Assembly (NCBI RefSeq): GCF_009707485.1
Contig: NZ_CP046121.1
Span: 434,001-498,000, forward strand
From: Nostocoides sp. HKS02
GTDB lineage: Bacteria; Actinomycetota; Actinomycetes; Actinomycetales; Dermatophilaceae
Length of the DNA: 64,000 nt
Direction of reading: 5' to 3'
Within the stretch, counting starts at the first letter, position 1; every line of letters begins with the position of its first letter. Positions 1 to 10,013 of this stretch are shown piece by piece. A model generated the notes under the pieces. The model saw only the letters and a program-made list of their open reading frames with translations, did not search any database and was not told the DNA's origin. The position numbers and the translations under genes are program-made.

Positions 1-1
1 C

Positions 2-1864
2 ATGGCCGACGGCGACCAGTCGCTGTTCTCCTACGACTTCGACGCGCCCAGCGACGACCCCGGCAAGGCCAACGTCGACGACAGCCTCGGCCACACCATG
101 CTCTCCGTGGTGATCAACCCGTTCTTCGACTGGGGTCAGGACCGCCTGCCCCGTCGCGAGTACCACGAGACGGTGATCTACGAAGCCCACGTCAAGGGCC
201 TCACCGAACTGCACCCGGACATCCCCAAGGACATCCGCGGCACGTATGCCGGGATCGCCCACCCGGCGACGATCGCCCACCTGACCGAGCTGGGGGTCAC
301 GGCGATCGAGCTCATGCCCGTGCACCAGTTCGTCAACGACTTCACGTTGCGCGAGAAGGGCCTGTCGAACTACTGGGGCTACAACACGATCGGGTTCCTG
401 GCCCCGCACAACGGCTACGCGGCATACGGCACGCGGGGTGAGCAGGTGGCCGAGTTCAAGGGCATGGTCAAGGCGCTCCACGAGGCTGGCATCGAGGTCA
501 TCCTCGACGTCGTCTACAACCACACCGCGGAAGGCAACCACCTCGGCCCCACGCTGGCGTTCCGTGGCATCGACAACGCGTCGTACTACCGGCTCGTCGA
601 CGAGGACAAGGCGCACTACTACGACACCACCGGCACGGGTAACAGCCTGCTCATGCGGCACCCGCACGTCCTGCAGCTCATCATGGACTCGCTGCGGTAC
701 TGGGTCACCGAGATGCACGTCGACGGGTTCCGGTTCGACCTCGCGGCGACGCTGGCCCGCCAGTTCCACGAGGTCGACAAGCTGTCGGCCTTCTTCGACC
801 TGGTCCAGCAGGACCCGGTGGTCAGCCAGGTCAAGCTCATCGCCGAGCCCTGGGACGTCGGCGATGGCGGGTACCAGGTCGGCAACTTCCCGCCGCTGTG
901 GACCGAGTGGAACGGCCAGTACCGCGACACGGTGCGTGACTTCTGGCGCGGTGAGCCGGCGACGCTCGGCGAGTTCGCGTCGCGGATCACGGGGTCGAGC
1001 GACCTCTACGAACACAGCGGCCGCAAGCCGATCGCGTCGATCAACTTCGTCACCGCGCACGACGGCTTCACGTTGCGAGACCTGGTGTCCTACAACGAGA
1101 AGCACAACGAGGCCAACGGCGAGGACAACAACGACGGCGAGAGCCACAACCGCTCGTGGAACTGCGGCGTCGAGGGGCCGACCAAGAACAAGAAGGTCAA
1201 CGCCCTCCGGGTGCGCCAGCAGCGCAACTTCCTCGCCACATTGCTGCTCTCCCAGGGCGTGCCGATGCTGCTCCACGGCGACGAGCTGGGCCGCAGCCAG
1301 GGCGGCAACAACAACGGCTACTGCCAGGACAACGAGATCTCCTGGATCAACTGGGACCTCGAGCAGGACCAGCTCAACCTCATCGCCTTCACGCGGCGGC
1401 TGGTGGAGCTGCGTCGCGAGCACCCGGTGCTGCGACGGCGCCGCTTCTTCGCCGGCTCGGCCTCCCACGGCGGCGAGAGCGAGATCGGCGAGATCGCCTG
1501 GTTCGAGCCCGGCGGCACCCACATGGACGAGGAGTCCTGGGCCAACGGGTACGCCCGGTCGATGATGGTCTTCCTCAACGGCCAGGCCATCCCCGAGCTC
1601 GACACCCGCGGTCAGAAGACGATCGACGACCACTTCCTCGTGATCTTCAACGCCCACTCCGACGCCATCGACTTCACCCTCCCGGGAGCCGACTACGGCG
1701 ACAGCTGGCGGATCGAGGTCGACACTGCCGCAGAGGAGGTCGACGCGACCGTGCACGCTCCCGGTGACACAGTGGTGGCGCAGGCACGCAGCACCGTCGT
1801 GCTGCGCTGTCCCCGGCAGCTGCCCTCCGGCAGCCCCGCCGGAGCCGCGATCGCCCGGAGGTGA
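2..1864 (+). CDS. glgX: Glycogen debranching enzyme GlgX/TreX (5' end outside window)
   Basis: GH13 isoamylase-type debranching enzyme that cleaves alpha-1,6 branches of glycogen. In this operon it supplies linear maltodextrin to TreY and TreZ for trehalose. The visible 620 residues carry the four GH13 regions: DVVYNH at about 169-174, GFRFD with the nucleophile Asp at about 246, AEPWD with the acid/base Glu at about 282, and TAHDG with Asp at about 354. Family members have roughly 90-120 more N-terminal residues (CBM48-like domain), so the ATG at position 2 is probably internal and the true start lies upstream. The stop overlaps the GTG of treY in a GTGA arrangement, indicating translational coupling. 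Confidence in the function is high. Confidence 0.95.
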   Translation: MADGDQSLFSYDFDAPSDDPGKANVDDSLGHTMLSVVINPFFDWGQDRLPRREYHETVIYEAHVKGLTELHPDIPKDIRGTYAGIAHPATIAHLTELGVTAIELMPVHQFVNDFTLREKGLSNYWGYNTIGFLAPHNGYAAYGTRGEQVAEFKGMVKALHEAGIEVILDVVYNHTAEGNHLGPTLAFRGIDNASYYRLVDEDKAHYYDTTGTGNSLLMRHPHVLQLIMDSLRYWVTEMHVDGFRFDLAATLARQFHEVDKLSAFFDLVQQDPVVSQVKLIAEPWDVGDGGYQVGNFPPLWTEWNGQYRDTVRDFWRGEPATLGEFASRITGSSDLYEHSGRKPIASINFVTAHDGFTLRDLVSYNEKHNEANGEDNNDGESHNRSWNCGVEGPTKNKKVNALRVRQQRNFLATLLLSQGVPMLLHGDELGRSQGGNNNGYCQDNEISWINWDLEQDQLNLIAFTRRLVELRREHPVLRRRRFFAGSASHGGESEIGEIAWFEPGGTHMDEESWANGYARSMMVFLNGQAIPELDTRGQKTIDDHFLVIFNAHSDAIDFTLPGADYGDSWRIEVDTAAEEVDATVHAPGDTVVAQARSTVVLRCPRQLPSGSPAGAAIARR

Positions 1865-4389
1865 GCCTCGTGCCGAGCCAGGACGCCGGTATGCCGCATC
1901 GCCCGGCCCGCGGGCGGGTGGTGCCCACCGCGACCTACCGCCTCCAGGTCCAGCCCACCTTCACCTTCGAGCAGGCCGCCGAGCAGGCGGACTACCTGGC
2001 CCAGCTCGGCGTCTCGCACGCCTACCTGTCGCCGGTGCTCCAGGCGACCCCGGGGTCGACGCACGGCTACGACGTCGTGAGCCACGAGTTCCTCAGCGAG
2101 GAGGCCGGGGGTGCGCAGGGATTCGACGCCCTGAGCCGAGCCCTGCGCGCCCATGACCTCGGCATGGTCGTCGACGTCGTGCCCAACCACATGACCACCC
2201 CGACGCCGGCGTGGCTGAACCACCCGTGGTGGCTCCTCCTGCGTGACGGGCGCGAGTCCGACCACGCGCACTGGTTCGACGTCGACTGGGACGCGGAGGA
2301 CGGCCACCTCCTCGTGCCGGTGCTGGGCGAGGCCCTGGACGCGGTGCTGGCCGCGGGTGAGCTGGCGATCGCCAAGGACGGCGGGCGCCACGGCGACGAG
2401 ACCGTACTGACGTACTACGACCACGTGTTCCCGGTGCGGCCCGGCACCGAGTCCCTCGACCTGCCCGAGCTCGTCGCGGCGCAGTGGTACCGGCTCTGCC
2501 ACTGGCGGGAGGGTGGCACGCGCCTCAACTACCGCCGGTTCTTCGACGTGACCACGCTGGCGGCGGTGCGTGTCGAGGACGACGACGTGTTCGACCACAC
2601 CCACCGGTTACTGCTCGAGGAGTTCCGCGCCGGGACCATCGACGGGTTCCGCATCGACCATCCCGACGGGCTGGCGAGCCCGGACGGCTACCTCGCGCGC
2701 CTGGCCGACGCCACCGGCGACGCCTGGGTCGTCGCCGAGAAGATCCTCGAGGGGCACGAGGAGCTGCCCGCGGACTGGCGCTGTGCGGGCACCACGGGGT
2801 ACGACACCCTGCTGCGGGTGCAGCAGGTGTTCGTCGACCCCGCAGGTGCCGGACCGCTCACCGACCTGCTCGCCGAGCGCGCAGGCGAGACGCAGGACTT
2901 GCCGTCGATGGTCGGTCTCGCCAAGGAACAGGTCGTGGCCGAGGTCCAGGCGGCCGAGGTGAACCGGTTGATGCGCCTGGTCGTCCGCGTCCTGCCCGAC
3001 GAGGACCAGGACGCCCTGCGGCGTGCGCTGGGCGCCCTGTTGGTGTCCATGGACCGCTACCGCGCCTACCTCACTCCCGGCGAGCCGGCCGATCCGTCAC
3101 AGCTGCAGGTGCTCGCGCACGCCGAGGCGCGCGCGGCGGTCCTGGTGGCCGACGACGACCGCGACGCGGTGGCGCTGGTCGGTCAGCTCGCGGCGGGTGG
3201 ACCGCTCCCGCAGGCCCAAGGCGACAGTGCCGAGGCTCAGCACGAGTTCCTAGTGCGGTTCCAGCAGACCTGCGGGCCGGTGATGGCCAAGGCCGTCGAG
3301 GACACCGCGTTCTACCGCTACGCCCGCCTCACGGCGCTCAACGAGGTCGGGGGAGACCCGGGCACGGTCGGCATCGAGCCGGCCGAGCTGCACGCGTTCG
3401 CGGAGCGGCAGCTCGCGTCGTGGCCCACCACGATGACGACGCTCTCCACCCACGACACGAAGCGCTCCGAGGACGTCCGGGCACGACTGGCCGTGCTCAG
3501 CGAGCTGCCGTCGCAGTGGCGGGCGTGGGTGGCCAAGGCTCGAGACCTCGTCGCCCTGGCCGCGTCGCAGCGCACTGCCGCCGTCGATGGCGCCACCGAG
3601 TACCTGTTGTGGCAGACCGTCGTCGGGGCGTGGCCCATCAGCACCGAGCGGCTCCAGACCTATGCGACCAAGGCGGTCCGCGAGGCCAAGCTCCACACGA
3701 CGTGGATCGACCCTGACGAGGCCTACGAGGCTGCGGTGTCGGCGTGGGTCGAGACGGTGACGACCGACGCGCAGGTCGCGGCCCATGTTGGCGACTGGGT
3801 GGCCCGGACCGCTGCGGCGGCCCGGGCCACCACCCTCGGGCAGAAGCTGCTCCAGCTCGTCCTGCCGGGCGTGCCCGACGTCTACCAGGGCACCGAGCTG
3901 GTCGACCTGACGCTCGTCGACCCCGACAACCGCCGGCCGGTCGACTTCGGGCCGCGCCGCGAGCGGCTGGAGCGGCTCGACGGCCTCCGCCCCGGCGAAC
4001 CGGCGTACGACCTCGACGACGAGAAGCTGCTCGTCACCTCGCGGGCGTTGCGGCTGCGCCGTGCCCACCCCGAGTGGTTCACCGGACCCGAGGCCACGTA
4101 TGCCGCCGTCCCCACCACGAGCGCGCACGCGCTGGCGGTGGCTCGAGGAGACTCCATTGGGGTCCAGGTCGTGGCGGTGGCGACCCGGTTGTCCGAGCGA
4201 CTCGCCGCCGCCGGTGGCTGGGCGGATGCGGTGGTCACGCTGCCGGCAGGCGCCTGGCGCGACCTCCTGACCGGCCGCGAGCTGGTCGTCGACGACGAAG
4301 GTGGGGGACGCCTCGCGGACCTGCTGCATGACCTTCCGGTGGCCCTGCTCGTGCGACATGAAAGCCTTGCCGGCGATGAACACGCCTGA
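1861..4389 (+). CDS. treY: Malto-oligosyltrehalose synthase TreY
   Basis: GH13 enzyme that isomerises the reducing-end alpha-1,4 bond of maltodextrins to an alpha,alpha-1,1 bond, giving maltooligosyltrehalose for TreZ. It has 842 residues, normal for the family. Visible motifs are the N-terminal TATYRLQ, DVVPNH at 105, DGFRID with nucleophile Asp 266, VVAEKIL with Glu 293, THDTKRSED with Asp 532, and a C-terminal PDVYQGTEL block. I chose the GTG that overlaps the glgX stop. A second GTG at 1919, just before the conserved TATYRLQ, is an alternative and would shorten the protein by 19 residues. The gene overlaps the start of treZ by 11 bases, so glgX-treY-treZ is one transcription unit. Confidence 0.95.
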   Translation: MSLVPSQDAGMPHRPARGRVVPTATYRLQVQPTFTFEQAAEQADYLAQLGVSHAYLSPVLQATPGSTHGYDVVSHEFLSEEAGGAQGFDALSRALRAHDLGMVVDVVPNHMTTPTPAWLNHPWWLLLRDGRESDHAHWFDVDWDAEDGHLLVPVLGEALDAVLAAGELAIAKDGGRHGDETVLTYYDHVFPVRPGTESLDLPELVAAQWYRLCHWREGGTRLNYRRFFDVTTLAAVRVEDDDVFDHTHRLLLEEFRAGTIDGFRIDHPDGLASPDGYLARLADATGDAWVVAEKILEGHEELPADWRCAGTTGYDTLLRVQQVFVDPAGAGPLTDLLAERAGETQDLPSMVGLAKEQVVAEVQAAEVNRLMRLVVRVLPDEDQDALRRALGALLVSMDRYRAYLTPGEPADPSQLQVLAHAEARAAVLVADDDRDAVALVGQLAAGGPLPQAQGDSAEAQHEFLVRFQQTCGPVMAKAVEDTAFYRYARLTALNEVGGDPGTVGIEPAELHAFAERQLASWPTTMTTLSTHDTKRSEDVRARLAVLSELPSQWRAWVAKARDLVALAASQRTAAVDGATEYLLWQTVVGAWPISTERLQTYATKAVREAKLHTTWIDPDEAYEAAVSAWVETVTTDAQVAAHVGDWVARTAAAARATTLGQKLLQLVLPGVPDVYQGTELVDLTLVDPDNRRPVDFGPRRERLERLDGLRPGEPAYDLDDEKLLVTSRALRLRRAHPEWFTGPEATYAAVPTTSAHALAVARGDSIGVQVVAVATRLSERLAAAGGWADAVVTLPAGAWRDLLTGRELVVDDEGGGRLADLLHDLPVALLVRHESLAGDEHA

Positions 4390-6263
4390 GCACGACGACG
4401 ATGCGACCCCCGAGCTGACGGTGTGGGCCCCCGCGGCCCACTCGGTCGACGTCGAATGGGCGCTCGACGACGGTCCGGCCCGGCGCGACCCGATGCAGGC
4501 GAAGGGCGACGGGTGGTGGCGCTGGCAGGCGCCCGCCGCGCCCACCGCGGAGGGGGGACACGGCGGCATACCCCGTCCTGGACTATGGCTTCAGCGTCGA
4601 CGGCGGGGAGGTGACGCCCGACCCCAGGTCGCCCTGGCAGCCGGAAGGCGTGCACGGGCCGAGCCGGTGGTTCGACGCCACCCGCTTCCCGTGGCGGGAC
4701 GCGACCTGGGCGGGTCCGCAGCTCGGCGACGGCCTGCTCGGCGGAGTCGTCTACGAGCTGCACGTCGGGACGTTCACGCGTCAGGGCACCCTGGACGCGG
4801 CCCTCGAGCGGCTCCAGCACCTCGTCGACCTCGGCGTCGACGTGGTCGAGCTCATGCCGGTCGCGTCCTGGCCCGGCCGCTGGAACTGGGGGTACGACGG
4901 GGTCGGACCGTGGGCCGTGGTCGAGGCGTACGGCGGCCCCGAGGCGCTGCAGCGGTTCGTCGACGCGTGCCACCGGGTCGGCCTCGGGGTGTGCCTCGAT
5001 GTGGTCTACAACCACCTCGGGCCGGAGGGGAACTACCTGTCGCGCTTCGGGCCGTACTTCTCCGACCGTCACCCGACCCCCTGGGGCGAGGGGTTCAACT
5101 TCGATGGCGAGGGCAGCCTGCACGTGCGGCGCTGGGTCATCGACAACGCGCTGCGCTGGTTCACCGACTTCCACATCGACGCGCTCCGCCTCGACGCGGT
5201 GCACGAGCTCCACGACGAGTCGACCCCCCACGTGCTGGCCCAGCTGTCGGACGAGGTCGCCGCCCTGTCGGGGCGGCTTGGCCGCCCGCTGACGCTGATC
5301 GCCGAGAGCGACCTCAACGACCCGGTCACGGTCGCCCCGACCCGAGACGGTGGTCGCGGCATGGCCGCCCAGTGGGACGACGACGTCCACCACGCGCTGC
5401 ACGTGGTGCTCACCGGCGAGACCCAGGGCTACTACGCGGACTTCGCGGGCCACACCCGCGCCCTGCCCGAAGGTGGGCCGCTCGCGGTCCTGGCCAAGAC
5501 GCTCACCCGGGCGTTCCTCCACGACGGGACGTGGTCGAGCTTTCGCGGCACCGACTGGGGTGCGCCGGTGGATCGCACGACGACCGATGGGCGCCGGTTC
5601 CTCGGCTACCTCCAGACCCACGACCAGGTCGGCAACCGCGCCCTCGGCGATCGGATCAGCGCGCTGGTCACGCCCGCGCAGCAGGCGATCGGGGCCGCGC
5701 TCTACCTCACCTCGGCGTTCACTCCGATGGTCTTCATGGGCGAGGAGTGGGCGGCCTCGACACCGTTCCAGTTCTTCACCGACTTCGACGACCCGGCGTT
5801 GGGTGCGGCTGTCTCCGACGGACGCCGTCGCGAGTTCGCCACCCACGGCATGGCTTGGGACGACGTGCCCGATCCTCAGGAGAAGGCGACCTACCGCCGC
5901 TCGCAGCTGAAGTGGCACGAGCTCACGACCGGCGACCATGCTCGGATGCTGCGCTGGTACAAGGACCTGATTGCGCTGCGGCGCAACGAGTTCCAGCTCA
6001 CCGACGGGCGCCTCGACCTCGTCGACGTCGAGTTCGACGAGGCTGCGCAATGGCTCGTCGTACGCCGCGGCACCCTGCACACGGTCGTCAACCTTGCTCC
6101 GTCCGCGCGCTGGCACGTGCCGCTCGCCGTCGAGGGTGCCGACAGCGCCGAGGTGCTGCTCGCCTGGGAACCTGACCAGACCAAGGTGAAACACGATGGC
6201 CTGCACCTGCCCCCGCAGAGCGTCGCCGTCGTGCGGGTCGGTCAGCCGACCTCGAGCTCGTAG
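4379..6263 (+). CDS. treZ: Malto-oligosyltrehalose trehalohydrolase TreZ, one apparent frameshift
   Basis: Releases free trehalose from the product of TreY. The N-terminal CBM48-like part (ELTVWAPAAHSVDVEW) is read from the ATG at 4379, but the frame breaks in a run of six G at 4552-4557. Removing one G joins it to AAYPVLDYGFSVDGGEVTP and the rest of the enzyme, giving 627 residues. After correction the catalytic regions are DVVYNH at 207, LRLDAVHE with Asp 272, IAESD with Glu 309 and THDQVGNR with Asp 415. All catalytic residues and the full C-terminus are intact, so a sequencing insertion is more likely than a true pseudogene. It ends one base before the end of convergent tesB. Confidence 0.9.
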
Positions 6264-6264
6264 G

Positions 6265-7212
6265 TCACGACTGCTTCAGTCGGACCATGCCCTCTTGGGC
6301 GACGGTGGCGACGAGCGTGCCATCGGCCGAGAACATCCGGCCCAGTCCGAGGCCACGGCCGCCTGACGCCGAGGGCGACTCCTGGTCGTAGAGGATCCAC
6401 TCGTCGGCTCGGAGCGGCCGGTGGAACCACATGGCGTGGTCGAGGCTCGCGGGTCGGAGCCGACGGTCGGTCCAGACCAGGCCGTGGCGGCGCAGGACGG
6501 GTTCGAGGAGGGTGTAGTCGGAGGCGTACGCGAGGACCGCGGCATGGACCAGCGGGTCGTCGGGGAGCTCGCCGATCGCCTTCATCCACACGCTCTGGCG
6601 GGCCACGAGCTCCTCACCGGCGCCCACGAAGAGGTTGCCCTCGACGTGGCGGAGCTCGACCGGGCGGTTGGTGAGGTGGCGCGCGCCGGGGTGGTCGATG
6701 CCGTCGAACTGGTCGCTGAGCGAGGGGAGCTGGTCCGGCCCGGGCACCTCGGGCATCGGGTCCTGGTGGTCCAGGCCGCCGGCCTCCTCCTGGAACGAGG
6801 TGATCATCGACAGGATCGGCATGCCGTCCTGGATGGCGTGGACGCGACGGGTCGAGAAGGAGTTGCCGTCGCGCATCCGCTCCACCGCGAACCGGATCGG
6901 CTTCGTGTCGTCGCCCGGGCGCATGAAGTAGCCGTGCAGCGAGTGGATCCGCCGAGGCCCGTCGCCGTCGTCCACGTCGGCCATGGTCCGACCCGCCGCC
7001 ATGATGCACTGGGCGAGGACCTGGCCGCCGAAGACGCGGCCGTGCGGCATCTTCTGCGTGCGCCCGAGGAAGACGGTGGCCCCGGACTCGCCGAACTCCG
7101 TGGAGTCGCCGACGCCCTCGACGGTGATGCGGGCGCTCCCGAGCTCCTCGAGGTCGAGGGTGTCGAGCAGGTCGGCCAGCGGGTCCAGGTCGGAAGCGTT
7201 CGCGGAGGTCAC
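6265..7212 (-). CDS. tesB: Acyl-CoA thioesterase II (TesB family)
   Basis: A 315-residue double-hotdog thioesterase that hydrolyses acyl-CoA to free acid and CoA in the cytoplasm. The first hotdog holds GRVFGGQVLAQ and HSLHGYFMRPGD; the second holds SLDHAMWFHRP and LGRMFSADGTLVATVAQEG, all typical of TesB. Length is normal. It is convergent with treZ and has no obvious operon partner. The ATG start at 7212 gives a short acidic leader ahead of the conserved core. Physiological substrates cannot be read from the sequence; medium- to long-chain acyl-CoA is typical. Confidence 0.92.
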   Translation of the reverse strand: MTSANASDLDPLADLLDTLDLEELGSARITVEGVGDSTEFGESGATVFLGRTQKMPHGRVFGGQVLAQCIMAAGRTMADVDDGDGPRRIHSLHGYFMRPGDDTKPIRFAVERMRDGNSFSTRRVHAIQDGMPILSMITSFQEEAGGLDHQDPMPEVPGPDQLPSLSDQFDGIDHPGARHLTNRPVELRHVEGNLFVGAGEELVARQSVWMKAIGELPDDPLVHAAVLAYASDYTLLEPVLRRHGLVWTDRRLRPASLDHAMWFHRPLRADEWILYDQESPSASGGRGLGLGRMFSADGTLVATVAQEGMVRLKQS

Positions 7213-7234
7213 CCTGCGACCCTAGCGGGCGCGC

Positions 7235-8683
7235 TCACGCCACCAGCGGCGAGCGTCCGGAGCGCGCCGGTCGCGTGGCGCTGGCGTCCTCCCAGGCGAG
7301 GGCCAGGCGGTCGACCGCCTCGGCCACGACCTCGGGCTGGTGCCCCGTGAACGGGAGGCGCAGGAAGCGCTCCAGCCCGCCCTCGACCGCGAACTGCGAG
7401 CCGGGAGCGAGCACCAGCCCGCGCTGGTCGGCAGCGGCGCACAGCGGCGTCGACAGGGCCTCGGGGAGCTCGGCCCACAGACAGAGCCCACCAGACGGCA
7501 TACGGAACCGCCACTGCGGCAAGCGGTTTCGCAATGCGCCGACCAGTGCGTCGCGCGTGGCCACCACCGATGCGCGCCGCTCGCGGAGGATGTCGGCGCG
7601 CTCGGCCAACAGCTCGGTGAGCACGAGCTGCTCGAGGACCGGAGCCCCGAGGTCCAGGGTGAGTCGGGCGCTGACGAGGGCGGGCATGAGCTCGCGCGGC
7701 GCCCGGATCCAGCCGATCCGCAGGCCGCCCCAGAACGACTTGCTCGCGCCGCCAAGGGTCACCGTGCGTGCATGGTGGGCGGCCAGCGGCCGCGGCATGA
7801 TGAGGGACTCGTCATGGGCGAGGTCGACCAAGGTCTCGTCGACGATGCCGACCGTGTGGGTGCCGGCGAGCGCGGCGCCGAACGCGGCGCGCTGTCCCTC
7901 GCTCATGAGGGCGCCGGTGGGGTTGTGGAAGTCCGGGATGAGGTATGCCGCCCGCGGCGCGGTCTGGCGCAGCGCGGCGTCGGCCGCCTGGAGGTCCCAC
8001 CCGTCGTAGTCGAGGGGGAGGGCGACGGGGCGCGCGCCCGACCGGCGCAGCGTCTCGATGGCGTTGGGATAGGTCGGGTTCTCGAGCAGGACCCGGTCAC
8101 CGGGGGACAGCAGCGCGCGGGCGGTCACCGCCAACCCGGCCAGGGCGCCGCTGGTCACCATGACCTGGTCGGGCGAGGTGGCCAGGCCGCGGTCGGTGAA
8201 CCGCGCGGCCAGCGCCTCGCGCAGGGCGAGCAGGCCGAGCGGGTGGTAGCCGGTTCCGCCGAGGTAACGGGGCAGCTCGACGACGGCCCGCTCGTAGGCC
8301 GCCACAGTGCCCGCGGGCGCGCTCATCGAGGCACAGGTCAGGTCGATGACGTCGCCCTGGACCTGCTCCGCGGAGGGCTGCAGGGCCGTGCCCTGGCGGC
8401 GCCCGACCGCGCCGCCGGGCAGGGTGGCCACGCTGCCCGAGCCCTGGCGTGAGGTGAGATAGCCGCGGTCGCGCAGCTCGGCATACGCCCTGGTCACGGT
8501 CGTGCGGCTCACCGAGAGCGCGGCGGTGAGGTCTCGTTCGCTGGGCAGGCGGGTGCCGGAGGGGAGGCGGCCGTCGGCGACAAGGAGTCGCAGGGCATCA
8601 GCCAGGCCACGGTAGGCGGGGGTCACCTCGAGCGCGGCACCCAGCATGGGAACCAGCCGGGTTGCGGAGATGCTGCGCGCCAT
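7235..8683 (-). CDS. MocR-type GntR regulator with aminotransferase-like domain
   Basis: A 482-residue PLP-dependent transcription factor. Residues about 20-85 form the GntR winged helix (ADGRLPSGTRLPSERDL, SRTTVTRAYAELRDRGYL), followed by a linker and a fold-type I aminotransferase domain containing GGASKSFWGGLRIGW, where the Lys should carry PLP. I chose the ATG at 8683; further upstream readings run into the divergent promoter. The neighbour across a 61-bp gap is a YczE-like membrane protein, and MocR/YczE divergent pairs are known from Bacillus and actinobacteria. TTGG/CCAA half-sites lie between them. It probably controls the membrane protein and itself; the effector is unknown. Confidence 0.88.
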   Translation of the reverse strand: MARSISATRLVPMLGAALEVTPAYRGLADALRLLVADGRLPSGTRLPSERDLTAALSVSRTTVTRAYAELRDRGYLTSRQGSGSVATLPGGAVGRRQGTALQPSAEQVQGDVIDLTCASMSAPAGTVAAYERAVVELPRYLGGTGYHPLGLLALREALAARFTDRGLATSPDQVMVTSGALAGLAVTARALLSPGDRVLLENPTYPNAIETLRRSGARPVALPLDYDGWDLQAADAALRQTAPRAAYLIPDFHNPTGALMSEGQRAAFGAALAGTHTVGIVDETLVDLAHDESLIMPRPLAAHHARTVTLGGASKSFWGGLRIGWIRAPRELMPALVSARLTLDLGAPVLEQLVLTELLAERADILRERRASVVATRDALVGALRNRLPQWRFRMPSGGLCLWAELPEALSTPLCAAADQRGLVLAPGSQFAVEGGLERFLRLPFTGHQPEVVAEAVDRLALAWEDASATRPARSGRSPLVA

Positions 8684-8692
8684 GAGACCACT

Positions 8693-8735
8693 TTGGCACG
8701 ATTGGCTATGGAAGAACAGGCCAATGCAGTCCAAT
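8693..8735. promoter_or_regulatory. Candidate MocR operator between divergent genes
   Basis: In the gap between the MocR gene and the YczE gene there are four half-sites: TTGGC at 8693, ATTGGC at 8701, GCCAAT at 8720 and CCAAT at 8731. The middle two form a perfect six-base inverted repeat. The layout (direct and inverted half-sites in a divergent promoter) fits MocR regulators. No footprint is implied. Confidence 0.5.
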
Positions 8736-8744
8736 CTTGCAATC

Positions 8745-9491
8745 ATGACGAAGACCAGCCTCGCGCCCCTGACGCCGCTCCAACAGCTGCGGGCCGGGCG
8801 CACTGCACGCCGACTGGTGCAGCTGGCCGCGGGGCTGACCCTGTACGGCGTCTCGATGGGCATGATGGTGCGCTCCCGGCTCGGCCTCGACCCGTGGGAC
8901 GTCTTCCACTACGGCGTGGCCCAGCACCTGCCGGTCAGCTTCGGCACCGTGGTCATCATCGTCGGAGCCCTCGTGTTGCTGCTCTGGATCCCCCTGCGCC
9001 AGTGGCCGGGGCTGGGGACTGTGGCCAACGTCGTCGTCATCGGGCTCGCCACGGACGCGACGCTCGCGCTGCTCGGTGCCCCGACGGGCCTGCCGGCCCG
9101 TGCCGGGCTGCTGCTCGCGGGCATCGTGCTCAACGGCCTGGCCGGAGCGCTCTACATCGGCAGCCAGTTCGGCCCGGGACCACGCGACGGCCTGATGACG
9201 GGCCTGGTGCGGCGGACGGGCCGCAGCTTCCGGCTGGTGCGCACCACGATCGAGGTGACGGTTCTCGCGGTGGGCTGGCTCATGGGCGGGGTCGTCGGGG
9301 TCGGCACCGTGCTGTATGCCGTGCTGATCGGCCCCCTCGTGCAGCTGTTCCTGCCGCTGCTCACGGTGGAGGTGCTACCCCGCGATGATGCGGTGGGCCA
9401 GGTCCTCCCAGCCCCGCAGGAACCGCTCGACCGGGAAGCCGTCGCTGGTGAGGGCCTGCTCGACGATGACGCTCTCCAGCGGGGCCAGTAG
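8745..9491 (+). CDS. YczE/YitT-like integral membrane protein
   Basis: A 248-residue membrane protein with about five hydrophobic segments, beginning LVQLAAGLTLYGVSMGMMVRSRLGLDPWDVFHYG, a signature of the YczE family of uncharacterised membrane proteins. SQFGPGPRDGLMTGLV in the middle is also conserved. In Bacillus the homologue lies beside a MocR regulator, as here. The start is the ATG at 8745. The 3' end overlaps the convergent TetR gene by 117 bases, so the last 35-40 residues (acidic, not membrane-like) are read antisense to it. They may not be functional, or the true stop may have been lost by a base error. The transported substrate, if any, is unknown. Confidence 0.82.
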   Translation: MTKTSLAPLTPLQQLRAGRTARRLVQLAAGLTLYGVSMGMMVRSRLGLDPWDVFHYGVAQHLPVSFGTVVIIVGALVLLLWIPLRQWPGLGTVANVVVIGLATDATLALLGAPTGLPARAGLLLAGIVLNGLAGALYIGSQFGPGPRDGLMTGLVRRTGRSFRLVRTTIEVTVLAVGWLMGGVVGVGTVLYAVLIGPLVQLFLPLLTVEVLPRDDAVGQVLPAPQEPLDREAVAGEGLLDDDALQRGQ

Positions 9492-9968
9492 CGCCTTGGC
9501 CAGGAACGGCCGGTCGCCGCGGACGTCGAGCAGCCCCAACAGGTGGACGACGTGCCGGGCGGTGAACCCCTGGGCCGCGAGCGAGCGTCGCCCGGCCTGG
9601 CCTGACGCCGCGATGAGCTGGGCCGCCCGGAGGTTGTAGTCGAGGCGCGACCGCCCGAACGCGATCAGCCGGTCGAGCGGTGGCGCACCCGGGCCCAACG
9701 GTGGAGGACCGCTGATGACCAGCCCCTGCCAGGTCGCCTCGAGCTCGTTGAGCAGCGCCCCCATGAGTCCGGCCCTGCTCTCGAACCGGCGGAACACCGT
9801 GCCCTTGCCGACGCCCGCCTCGTGGGCCACCGCGTCCATCGTGACGGCGCCGACCCCGCAGTGCTCGACCAGTCGCGCGGCGGCAGCGAGGAGCGCCTCG
9901 CGGTTGCGGGCCGCGTCGGCGCGCTCGTGGAGGGGGCTGCCGAGCAGCGGTAGAGGGGTGCCGCCCAT
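9375..9968 (-). CDS. TetR family transcriptional regulator
   Basis: A 197-residue regulator. The N-terminal helix-turn-helix spans about residues 22-65 (NREALLAAAARLVEHCG, TMDAVAHEAGVGKGTVFRRF). The C-terminal ligand domain resembles the group found beside flavin reductases and oxidoreductases. It is divergent from an FMN-reductase gene at 10074, and a near-perfect palindrome lies between them at 10014-10034. The simplest reading is repression of the reductase and of itself, relieved by an unknown ligand. It overlaps the end of the YczE gene on the other strand. Confidence 0.9.
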   Translation of the reverse strand: MGGTPLPLLGSPLHERADAARNREALLAAAARLVEHCGVGAVTMDAVAHEAGVGKGTVFRRFESRAGLMGALLNELEATWQGLVISGPPPLGPGAPPLDRLIAFGRSRLDYNLRAAQLIAASGQAGRRSLAAQGFTARHVVHLLGLLDVRGDRPFLAKALLAPLESVIVEQALTSDGFPVERFLRGWEDLAHRIIAG

Positions 9969-10013
9969 GGCCGCAGTCTAGGGAGTGGGTCCGACACTGG
10001 GTCGGGAGGAATG

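Noticed and set aside
3882..6206. Long antisense open frame of 774 codons over treZ and treY
   Set aside because: High-GC codon bias leaves antisense frames open. The translation is rich in Arg, Pro and Ser with no family motif, and the sense genes are well conserved.
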